Shown here: positions 19,652 to 26,472 of the stretch, piece by piece
Numbering within the stretch: the stretch's first letter is position 1
How the letters are laid out: every line of letters begins with the position of its first letter
Assembly (NCBI GenBank): GCA_963704295.1
Contig: OY969884.1
Span: forward strand, 682,001-746,000
Source: JACCVL01 sp963704295
Lineage (GTDB): Bacteria; Actinomycetota; Actinomycetes; Propionibacteriales; Nocardioidaceae
Direction: 5' to 3'
Length of the DNA: 64,000 nucleotides
Made by a program: the position numbers and the translations under genes
Notes under the pieces: generated by a model
What the model saw: the letters and a program-made list of their open reading frames with translations, nothing else
Database searches by the model: none
Told to the model about the DNA's origin: nothing

Positions 19652-20827
19652 ATGAGACGACTAGTCGTGTGCTGCGACGGCACCTGGCAGAGCTCGGACA
19701 GCAGGCACGTGTCGAACATCGCGAAGATCGCCTGGTCGGTCGAGACGCGCCGGCTCGACGCCGATGTCGACCAGGTCGTGCACTACGTCGGCGGCGTCGG
19801 CGCCCGCTACTCCGCGGACCGCTGGCTCGGCGGGGCGGTCGGGCTCGGCTTGCTCGCCAACCTGTCCGACGCCTACCAGTTCCTGGCGCTGAACTACGAG
19901 CCCGGCGACGAGGTGTACGTGTTCGGCTTCAGCCGTGGGGCCTACACCGCGCGAAGCCTGGTCGGCATGATCGCCCGGGTCGGGTTACTGCGCGCGGACC
20001 GGCTCGACCAGCTGCGGGAGGCGATGCACCGCTATCGCAACCGGTCCGCTTCGGACGACGCCGCGGCTGCCGGCGAGCTCGCGGACTTCCGCCGAAACTG
20101 CTGCCACCCGGACGTGTCGATCCAGTTCCTCGGCGTGTTCGACACCGTGGGCGCCCTCGGGGTGCCCGGTCCGTTCAAGCGTCGGCACCAGTTCCACGAC
20201 ATCCGGCTGAGCCGTTCCGTGCGGTGCGCCCGCCAGGCGCTCGCGATCGACGACCGCCGGATGGCGTTCGAACCGTGCCTGTGGGAGCTGCAGGAGGGCA
20301 CTGCCGACGGCCAGGTGGAGCAGGTCTGGTTCGAGGGGGTGCACTCCGACGTCGGGGGTGGCTACGCCGAGACCGCGCTGTCCGACACCGCCCTGCTGTG
20401 GATGGTGCAGGAGGCGTCGGCTCAGGGACTCGTGCTGAACGCCGCCCGGTTGGCTGGGCACCTCGACAGCCAGGCCGCGCCTCGGCGGCACGACTCGATG
20501 AAGCTGCTCTACCGCGTCTCCAACGGCGTGCGGCGGATCCGGCACCTGGTGGCCTCCAACCCGCGGTTCCGGGGGGATGTCCGTGTGCTCCGGCTCCCGC
20601 GGGACCAGGCGGTGGCGCTGGCGTCGTCGGCCGCGGGACGGTGGAACGCCGACGCGGACTCCTACCGGTCGGTCGCGCCGAACGTCGGCTGGTGGCAGGC
20701 GCTGGCGGACGCCGAGGGCACCGGCACGCTGGAGGACGTGCTGGCGCTGCCGAGCGCCCGGCCGGTGCTGGAGGAGCTCAAGGACAGGGGCGTCCGGCTG
20801 GCGGGGGAGTCCGGCCCCGTCCCCTGA
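19652..20827 (+). CDS. DUF2235 alpha/beta-hydrolase-like protein
   Basis: A 391-residue protein of the DUF2235 family, beginning RRLVVCCDGTWQSSDS and carrying the nucleophile elbow GFSRGAYTAR near residue 91. The family includes the Tle1 phospholipase effectors of type VI secretion, but most actinobacterial members stand alone with unknown substrates, and no secretion gene is near. The central WFEGVHSDVGGGYA segment probably supplies the catalytic Asp/His region. There is no signal peptide. No Shine-Dalgarno is visible; the start lies 25 bases from the divergent leuS leader promoter, so the mRNA is probably nearly leaderless. Confidence 0.8.
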   Translation: MRRLVVCCDGTWQSSDSRHVSNIAKIAWSVETRRLDADVDQVVHYVGGVGARYSADRWLGGAVGLGLLANLSDAYQFLALNYEPGDEVYVFGFSRGAYTARSLVGMIARVGLLRADRLDQLREAMHRYRNRSASDDAAAAGELADFRRNCCHPDVSIQFLGVFDTVGALGVPGPFKRRHQFHDIRLSRSVRCARQALAIDDRRMAFEPCLWELQEGTADGQVEQVWFEGVHSDVGGGYAETALSDTALLWMVQEASAQGLVLNAARLAGHLDSQAAPRRHDSMKLLYRVSNGVRRIRHLVASNPRFRGDVRVLRLPRDQAVALASSAAGRWNADADSYRSVAPNVGWWQALADAEGTGTLEDVLALPSARPVLEELKDRGVRLAGESGPVP

Positions 20828-20857
20828 CGCCCGCGAAGCGGCGGCGGACCGATCCGG

Positions 20858-21433
20858 TCAGGCGTCCGGCCACCGCGGGTCACGCCCCGACGCCACCAGC
20901 AGCCGCTCCGTCTCGTCGGCGACGGGGAGGTCGGGGCGGTCCGCGACGAGGCCGAAGGAGCGGTACATGTCCTCCCGCTCGGCGAACCAGGTCGCCACCT
21001 CGCTGACCAGCTCCGGGTCGAGGTCTCGCTCGGATCCGCTCGCGGCGGCCAGGTCCCACGCGTGCAACAGGTGGTCGGCGACCAGCTGGCGGACGTACTC
21101 TGCGCCGTTCTCGTCACCGTAGGACAGGTGCACGACCGGGTCACCGGGAAGCCGGTCGGTGACCGCCGACTGGGCCTCATCGGCGGCAGCCCGCGCGGCC
21201 GACACCGGGTCCGCACCCAGCAGGTCACCGTCGAACCGGTCGCCGACCTCCGCCATGGTCTGACCCGCGAGCAGCGGCACCGTCCAGCGGTCCTCCCCCA
21301 CGACGTGGTTGACCAGGTCACGGACCGTCCACTCGGTGCAGGGCGTCGGCCGCTCCCAGTCGTCGGATCCGACGGCACCAACGCACCGGCGCCAGACGTC
21401 CAGGCTGCGACGGTGCTGCTCCACGACGTCCAC
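20858..21433 (-). CDS. TIGR03086-family protein (mycothiol-dependent DinB-like fold)
   Basis: A 191-residue helical-bundle protein of the TIGR03086/maleylpyruvate isomerase N-terminal group. The signature is CTEWTVRDLVNHVVGEDRW, followed by a His in ADHLLHAWDLA, together forming the putative metal site of the DinB-like fold. The exact reaction is unknown for this subfamily; mycothiol-dependent transfer is known for relatives. The GTG at 21433 is selected by the strong GGAGGGAG just upstream (21438-21445). An in-frame extension would run back into the tRNA-Ala gene and is rejected. Confidence 0.8.
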   Translation of the reverse strand: MDVVEQHRRSLDVWRRCVGAVGSDDWERPTPCTEWTVRDLVNHVVGEDRWTVPLLAGQTMAEVGDRFDGDLLGADPVSAARAAADEAQSAVTDRLPGDPVVHLSYGDENGAEYVRQLVADHLLHAWDLAAASGSERDLDPELVSEVATWFAEREDMYRSFGLVADRPDLPVADETERLLVASGRDPRWPDA

Positions 21434-21472
21434 GGCACTCCCTCCGCCGGACGTCGCCGCCCGGAGTATCAG

Positions 21473-21545
21473 TGGAGCTGAGGGGACTCGAACCCCTGAC
21501 CCCCTGCATGCCATGCAGGTGCGCTACCAGCTGCGCCACAGCCCC
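21473..21545 (-). tRNA. tRNA-Ala (anticodon GGC)
   Basis: A complete 73-base cloverleaf. The acceptor stem GGGGCTG pairs with CAGCTCC, with discriminator A. The anticodon stem CCTGC/GCAGG encloses the loop ATGGCAT with anticodon GGC, and the T arm is AGGGGTTCGAGTCCCCT. CCA is not encoded. It lies between the TIGR03086 gene and the histidine phosphatase gene, on the same strand as both. Confidence 0.95.
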
Positions 21546-21630
21546 ATTGTCCGGCGCGTCCCGGCACAAGATCCGGTCCGACGGAACCGCGTCAGCATAG
21601 CCGGTGCAGTGACCTCGGGCGTAGCCGGGA

Positions 21631-22272
21631 TCAGCCCCCGACCCGGTCGCCGCCTTCGAGCTCGAGCGGCAGACCACCGACGTTCCAGCCCTCCACCGCC
21701 CAGCCGTGTCGCCGTTCGCCCAGCCACGCCCAGTGACAGTTGTCGAAGCCGCCGAGCACCGGCCAGCAGCTCTCCGGGAGCCCGAGGAACCGGCAGGCGC
21801 CGACGTGCATGGCGCCCCCGTGCGACACCACGACGAGCAGGTCGCCGTCGGCCATCGCCTGCACGTGCTGGCCGAGGGCGTCCGCGAAGCGCACGGCGGT
21901 CTCCGCGTACGTCTCTGCACCGGGCACGCGGACGTCCTCGCCGGCGGCCAGTCGGGCCATCTCCTGAGGGAAGCGCACGCGTGCCTCGGGCACGGTCAGG
22001 CCCTCGCGCTCGCCCAGCTGAATCTCTCGCAGACGCGGGTCCAGCGTCGGCACCAGGCCGGTGAGCCGGGCCAGCGGTTGCGCGGTCTCCGCGGCGCGCC
22101 TCAGATCGCTGCTGACGATGCCCGTGGGCGCCAGCGAGGCCAGCACCGGCGCGGCTGCCTCGGCCTGGGCCCGGCCGAGCTCGTCCAGTTCGACGTCGCT
22201 GTGTCCCTGGGCACGGCCCTCGGCATTCCAGCGGGTCCGGCCGTGGCGCCACAGGACCAACCGCCGGTTCAC
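21631..22272 (-). CDS. Histidine phosphatase family protein
   Basis: A 213-residue phosphatase of the phosphoglycerate mutase superfamily. The catalytic RHG motif is in LVLWRHGRTRWNAEGR at the N-terminus, and the second histidine is in VVVSHGGAMHVGA. The substrate is unknown; mycobacterial relatives at this locus act as glucosyl-3-phosphoglycerate or general phosphatases, so no name is given. The GTG start at 22272 overlaps the rsfS stop (GTGA), fixing it as the third gene of the nadD-rsfS-phosphatase operon. Confidence 0.88.
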   Translation of the reverse strand: MNRRLVLWRHGRTRWNAEGRAQGHSDVELDELGRAQAEAAAPVLASLAPTGIVSSDLRRAAETAQPLARLTGLVPTLDPRLREIQLGEREGLTVPEARVRFPQEMARLAAGEDVRVPGAETYAETAVRFADALGQHVQAMADGDLLVVVSHGGAMHVGACRFLGLPESCWPVLGGFDNCHWAWLGERRHGWAVEGWNVGGLPLELEGGDRVGG

Positions 22273-22676
22273 GCCCGCGGGCCGTCGCCGTCGGGCACCG
22301 CGGAATCCGGCGCGCCGGCGGTCTCCGGGAGCGGCACCAGCGGGCAGTCCCGCCAGATCCGCTCGAGGGAGTAGAACGCGCGCTCGTCCTGGTGCTGCAC
22401 GTGCACCACCAGGTCGGCGAAGTCGAGCAGCACCCAGCGGGCCTCCCGCTCCCCCTCGCGGCGGAGCGGCTTCGCCCCGAGGGCGAGCAACCGGTCCTCG
22501 ACCGCGTCCACCACGGCACGCACCTGACGGTCGCTGGCGGCCGAGCACACCAGGAAGACGTCGGTGATGACGAGCTGGTCGGACACGTCGAAGGCCACGA
22601 GGTCGCTGGCGAGCTTCGACGCGGCTGCCTCCGCCGCCGCGGCGGTGAGGTCCAGCGCGTGCTGGGTGGCGGTCAC
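22269..22676 (-). CDS. rsfS: Ribosome silencing factor RsfS
   Basis: RsfS binds ribosomal protein uL14 and blocks joining of the subunits in stationary phase or starvation. The 135-residue protein carries the DUF143 core: VAFDVSDQLVITDVFLVCSA, then RREGEREARWVLLDFADLVVH, followed by FYSLERIW, with the usual short acidic tail. The GTG start at 22676 overlaps the nadD stop, and its own stop overlaps the phosphatase start, so all three genes are translationally coupled. Confidence 0.95.
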   Translation of the reverse strand: MTATQHALDLTAAAAEAAASKLASDLVAFDVSDQLVITDVFLVCSAASDRQVRAVVDAVEDRLLALGAKPLRREGEREARWVLLDFADLVVHVQHQDERAFYSLERIWRDCPLVPLPETAGAPDSAVPDGDGPRA

Positions 22677-23371
22677 AGGCTCCCCCGTGCGGTTCCCATG
22701 TGCTTGCGGTCGGAGTCGGCGGAGCCGTCGCCGGCGACGGCACGCGGACCGCCACCGTAGAGACCGTGCTTGTTGATGTACTGCACGACTCCGTCCGGGA
22801 CGAGGTACCAGACCGGCTCCCCGTTTGCGACGCGGGTCCGGCAGTCGGTGGAGCTGATCGCGAGCGCCGGGATCTCGACCAGCGCCAGCCGGTCCTCCGG
22901 CAGCCCGGCCAGCTCCCGGGCGTCCAGGCGATGCCCCGGTCGGGTGCAGCCGACGAAATGCGCCAAGGCGAAGATCTCGTCGTGGTCTCGCCAGGTGAGG
23001 ATCTGCGCGAGCGCGTCGGCACCGGTGATGAAGAACAGCTCGTCGTCGGGAGCCCTCGCCCGCAGGTCGCGGAGGGTGTCGATCGTGTACGTCGGCCCCT
23101 CCCGGTCGATGTCGACCCGGCTCACCGAGAACCGGGGGTTCGACGCGGTCGCGATCACCGTCATCAGGTAGCGGTGCTCCGCCGGGGTGACCTCCCGGTC
23201 GTCCTTCTGCCACGGCTGTCCGGTGGGGACGAACACCACCTCGTCCAGCCCGAACCAGGACTGCACCTCGCTGGCCGCGACCAGGTGACCGTGGTGCACC
23301 GGGTCGAACGTGCCGCCCATGACGCCGACCCGGCGCCGCTGGGGGGCGGGGTCCTTCGCGGCGAGACGCAC
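22673..23371 (-). CDS. nadD: Nicotinate-nucleotide adenylyltransferase
   Basis: NadD joins nicotinate mononucleotide to AMP from ATP in NAD synthesis. The 232-residue protein shows the nucleotidyltransferase motif GGTFDPVHHGHL near residue 19, and the second motif appears as ISSTDCRTRVANGEPVWYLVP (here in two runs: ISSTDCRTRVANG and EPVWYLVP). The C-terminal tail beyond GLYGGG is about 25 polar residues and probably disordered. It heads the nadD-rsfS-phosphatase operon. It may start a few codons downstream, but the ATG-type start at 23371 gives the family length. Confidence 0.93.
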   Translation of the reverse strand: MRLAAKDPAPQRRRVGVMGGTFDPVHHGHLVAASEVQSWFGLDEVVFVPTGQPWQKDDREVTPAEHRYLMTVIATASNPRFSVSRVDIDREGPTYTIDTLRDLRARAPDDELFFITGADALAQILTWRDHDEIFALAHFVGCTRPGHRLDARELAGLPEDRLALVEIPALAISSTDCRTRVANGEPVWYLVPDGVVQYINKHGLYGGGPRAVAGDGSADSDRKHMGTARGSL

Positions 23372-23397
23372 GATGGTGGCGGGCCTGTCGACCGTCG

Positions 23398-23417
23398 CTG
23401 AGCGGATGCCCGCTCAG
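23398..23417. terminator. Short hairpin at the end of the small membrane protein gene
   Basis: CTGAGCGG (23398-23405) and CCGCTCAG (23410-23417) pair perfectly around ATGC. The hairpin includes the stop codon of the 47-residue membrane protein and lies 27 bases before nadD. There is no T-run, so a weak terminator or an mRNA-stabilising stem are both possible. Confidence 0.45.
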
Positions 23418-23557
23418 GTATGCGGGCGACCCTTGCCATAGACGAGCAGGGCCAGCAGCAGCGCGATGAACACGCCGAGGCAGATGATGCCGATCCAGAT
23501 CGGCTCGATCGGGAGCTCGCGCAGCTCTTCCTCGGCGCGGACGACGGAGCTCAGCAT
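23414..23557 (-). CDS. Small single-pass membrane protein, 47 residues
   Basis: A short gene between proA and nadD. The ATG at 23557 is preceded by GAGGGC, and the product has an acidic amphipathic N-terminus (VVRAEEELRELPIEPIWIG), one strongly hydrophobic segment (IICLGVFIALLLALLVYG) and a short basic end KGRPHT. This is the typical form of a small tail- or signal-anchored protein, and similar tiny membrane proteins occur next to nadD in other actinobacteria. Function unknown. Confidence 0.7.
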   Translation of the reverse strand: MLSSVVRAEEELRELPIEPIWIGIICLGVFIALLLALLVYGKGRPHT

Positions 23558-23585
23558 GCCCTCAACCTAGCGGGTCGGCGGCTGG

Positions 23586-24866
23586 TCAGCGCACATGGCC
23601 GTCGCCGGTGACCACCGTGGTCGTCGTGGTCAGCTCGCTGAGCCCCATCGGGCCGCGAGCGTGCAGCTTCTGGGTGGAGATCCCGATCTCCGCCCCGAGT
23701 CCCAGCTGCTCGCCGTCGGTGAAGCGGGTCGAGGCGTTGACCATCACGGCGGCCGCGTCGACGCCGGTGGTGAAGCGCTGGGCCGCCTCCAGGGAGCCGG
23801 TGACGATCGCCTCGGTGTGCCCGGAGCCGAAGCGACCGACGTGGTCGAGCGCCGCGTCGAGGTCGGGCACGACGCGGGCGGACAGCTCCAGCCCGAGGAA
23901 CTCCGTGGCGTGGTCCTCGTCGCTCACCGGGAGGACGTCAGCGGAGGCGGCACGGAACGTCTCGTCACCGTGCACGGTGACGCCGTGCTCGTGCAGGGCG
24001 GCGACCACCTTGGGCACGAACGCGTCGGCGACCGCCCGGTGCACCAGCAGCGACTCGGCGGCGTTGCACACCGAGGGCCGATGGGTCTTGGCGTTCAGGA
24101 CGATCCGCAGCGCCATGTCCAGGTCGGCCGCCGCGTCGACGTAGACGTGACAGTTACCGACACCGGTCTCCACGACCGGCACGGTGGACTGCTCCACCAC
24201 CGAGCGGATGAGGCCGGCTCCGCCTCGGGGGACGACCAGGTCGACCTGGCCGCGGGCCCGCATCAGCGCGGTCGCGGTGGCCCGGCTGCTGTCCAGCAGG
24301 GTCACCGCGGCGGCCGGCAGCCCGACCGAGCCGATCGCCGTCCGCAACGCAGTCACCAGCGCGGCGTTGGTCCGTGCCGCCGAACCGGAGCCACGCAGCA
24401 GCACCGCGTTCCCCGCCTTGAGGCACAGCGCCGCGGCGTCGACAGTGACGTTGGGCCGGGCCTCGTAGATGATCCCGACGACGCCCAGCGGCACCCGGCG
24501 CTGGGACAGCTGCAGGCCGTTCGGCAGGGTCACGCCGCGGACGACCTCGCCGACCGGGTCCGCCAGGTCGGCAACGCCGCGCAGGCCGGCGGCCAGCGCC
24601 GCCAGCCGGTCCTCGTCGAGACGGAGCCGGTCGACGAGGTGCGCCTCGGTACCGGCGGCCTCGGCCGCCGTCACGTCGGCCGCGTTCGCCGCGAGGACGG
24701 TGGTGGCGGCGGCGAGCACCTCGTCGGCCATCGCCCGCAGCGCACGGTCCTTGTCGCTCCGGGTGGCCGAGGCCAGTCGCCGGGCGGCGACGCGGGCGCT
24801 CTCGGCGGCCGCGGCGACGTGCCCGGTGGCGACCGCGGCGGCGTCACCGGCCGGCTGGCTGCTCAT
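23586..24866 (-). CDS. proA: Glutamate-5-semialdehyde dehydrogenase
   Basis: ProA reduces glutamyl 5-phosphate with NADPH, the second step of proline synthesis after ProB. The 426-residue protein has the family segments GVVGIIYEARPNVTVDAA and GSGSAARTNAAL, with the catalytic cysteine in PSVCNAAESLLVH. The N-terminal Ala-rich helix is normal. It lies in the same direction as proB, separated by one small hypothetical gene and a 109-base gap. Confidence 0.95.
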   Translation of the reverse strand: MSSQPAGDAAAVATGHVAAAAESARVAARRLASATRSDKDRALRAMADEVLAAATTVLAANAADVTAAEAAGTEAHLVDRLRLDEDRLAALAAGLRGVADLADPVGEVVRGVTLPNGLQLSQRRVPLGVVGIIYEARPNVTVDAAALCLKAGNAVLLRGSGSAARTNAALVTALRTAIGSVGLPAAAVTLLDSSRATATALMRARGQVDLVVPRGGAGLIRSVVEQSTVPVVETGVGNCHVYVDAAADLDMALRIVLNAKTHRPSVCNAAESLLVHRAVADAFVPKVVAALHEHGVTVHGDETFRAASADVLPVSDEDHATEFLGLELSARVVPDLDAALDHVGRFGSGHTEAIVTGSLEAAQRFTTGVDAAAVMVNASTRFTDGEQLGLGAEIGISTQKLHARGPMGLSELTTTTTVVTGDGHVR

Positions 24867-24896
24867 CGCTCCAGGGTAGGCGCGGACCGCGACCAG

Positions 24897-25247
24897 TCAG
24901 AACGGCTGGGGGGTGGGCCGGTGCAGGCCGATCGCCGGCGACCGCTCGCTGGTCCGCCGCTGGAAGGCGTCCCGCTCGAGCACCTCCAGCCCGACCACCT
25001 CCCAGTGCGGGAGCCCGGCGGTGTCCCGGTGCTCGCTCCAGACCCGTAGTGCCAGCGAGGCGGCGTCCAGCATGTCCGGCGCCTCCTCCCAGTACCGGAT
25101 CTCCGCGTGGGCCGGCCCATACCGCAGCGCGTGCAGGAAGGGCCGCTCCTCGGACAGCCGGAGCATCGCCTGTCGGACGGTCTCGCTGTCGTGCTCGGCA
25201 CCGGCGACCGTCACGGTCACGTGCCACAGCCGTGCTGCGTCCTCCAC
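24897..25247 (-). CDS. Conserved hypothetical protein between proB and proA
   Basis: A 116-residue soluble protein beginning MEDAARLWHVTVTVAGAEH, with alternating hydrophobic strands and a helix, HDSETVRQAMLRLSEERPF. This suggests a small ferredoxin-like alpha/beta fold. WHVTVTVAG and YWEEAPDMLDAASLALRVW are its most distinctive parts. It has no catalytic motif I can name. It lies 30 bases upstream of proA on the same strand, so it is probably cotranscribed. The 109-base gap before it (25248-25356) holds only a short GTGAG-N4-CTCAC hairpin at 25332-25345 after the proB stop. Confidence 0.65.
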   Translation of the reverse strand: MEDAARLWHVTVTVAGAEHDSETVRQAMLRLSEERPFLHALRYGPAHAEIRYWEEAPDMLDAASLALRVWSEHRDTAGLPHWEVVGLEVLERDAFQRRTSERSPAIGLHRPTPQPF

Positions 25248-25356
25248 CAGCGACCCGGTCCTTCCACTCCCTGCCCGAATCGCTCAGTCTGCGCCCTTTC
25301 CGCAACCGACCGCTCACGAACGCGCACACCCGTGAGAATGCTCACCCGGCCGAGAC

Positions 25357-26472
25357 TCACCGTGTGAGCACGACCAGGTCGTCGCGGTGCACGACCTCGC
25401 GCTCGTACGACGGCCCGAGCATCCGGGCCAGCTCGCGGGTGGAGTGGCCGAGCAGGTCCGGCAGCTCGGCGCTGTCGTAGTTGACCAGCCCGCGAGCGAC
25501 CAGCCCACCGTCCGCGGCGACGAGGTCGACCGGGTCCCCGGCGCTGAAACCCCCTTCGACGGCGACGATGCCGGCCGGCAGCAGCGAGGCGCGCCGGTCG
25601 GTGACGGCGCGCACGGCGCCCTCGTCGAGCACGAGCCGGCCGCGACCCTCGGTGGCGTGGGCGAGCCACAGCAGCCGGGTCGGGCGGCGGCGGCCGGTCG
25701 GATGGAACCGGGTGCCGACGCGGGCCCCGGCCAGCGCGGCCGCGGCGTTGTCAGGCGTGGTGAGCACCACCGGGATGCCGGCTCCGGTGGCGATCCGAGC
25801 CGCCTCGACCTTGGTCACCATCCCGCCCGTGCCGGGCCCGGGCGCTGCGGTGCGGCCGAGCTCCACGCCGTCCAAGTCGGCGAGGTCGCGCACGTCCGGC
25901 ACCAGGTGCGCACGGCCGGACCGGGGGTCGCCGTCGTGCAGTCCGTCCACGTCGGACAGCAGGACCAGCAGGTCCGCGTGCACGAGGTGGGCGACCAGCG
26001 CGGCCAGCCGGTCGTTGTCGCCGAACCGGATCTCGGTGGTGGCGACGGTGTCGTTCTCGTTCACCACCGGGACCGCGCCGAGCTCCAGCAGCGTGGCGAA
26101 CGTGCGGTAGGCGTTGCGGTAGTGCCCTCGCCGGGTGACGTCGTCCAGGGTGAGCAGCACCTGTCCGGTGACCAGCCGGTGCCGGGCGAACCGGTCGGCG
26201 TACCGGTGCACGAGCAGTCCCTGCCCCACTGACGCCGCCGCCTGCTGGGCGGCCAGTCCCCGGGGCCGACGGGACAGGCCGAGCGGCGCCAACCCGGCCG
26301 CGATCGCACCGGAGCTGACCAGCACCACCTCGTCGCCGCCGATCCGGGTCGCCGCCAGCACATCCACCAGCGCGTCCAGCCGATCGCCGTCCAGGCCGCC
26401 GCTCGTGGTGGTGAGCGACGACGAGCCGACCTTGACCACCACCCGGCGGGTGCCGGGCCGCGCGGTGCTCAC
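25357..26472 (-). CDS. proB: Glutamate 5-kinase
   Basis: ProB phosphorylates glutamate, the committed and proline-inhibited step of proline synthesis. The 371-residue protein has an amino-acid kinase domain (VVKVGSSSLT at the N-terminus, LVSSGAIAAG, NENDTVAT, and GTGGMVTKVEAA for nucleotide binding) followed by a C-terminal PUA domain from about residue 285, the long form of the enzyme. The GTG at 26472 overlaps the ileS stop (GTGA), so it is coupled to ileS rather than to obgE, its usual neighbour. Confidence 0.95.
   Translation of the reverse strand: MSTARPGTRRVVVKVGSSSLTTTSGGLDGDRLDALVDVLAATRIGGDEVVLVSSGAIAAGLAPLGLSRRPRGLAAQQAAASVGQGLLVHRYADRFARHRLVTGQVLLTLDDVTRRGHYRNAYRTFATLLELGAVPVVNENDTVATTEIRFGDNDRLAALVAHLVHADLLVLLSDVDGLHDGDPRSGRAHLVPDVRDLADLDGVELGRTAAPGPGTGGMVTKVEAARIATGAGIPVVLTTPDNAAAALAGARVGTRFHPTGRRRPTRLLWLAHATEGRGRLVLDEGAVRAVTDRRASLLPAGIVAVEGGFSAGDPVDLVAADGGLVARGLVNYDSAELPDLLGHSTRELARMLGPSYEREVVHRDDLVVLTR

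Noticed and set aside
19500..19660. A T-box in front of leuS
   Set aside because: No AGGTGG-type T-box or specifier stem is present; the terminator and Leu-codon leader fit attenuation better.
21434..21514. N-terminal extension of the TIGR03086 protein into the tRNA-Ala gene
   Set aside because: A strong GGAGGGAG precedes the GTG at 21433, and the upstream residues come from tRNA sequence.
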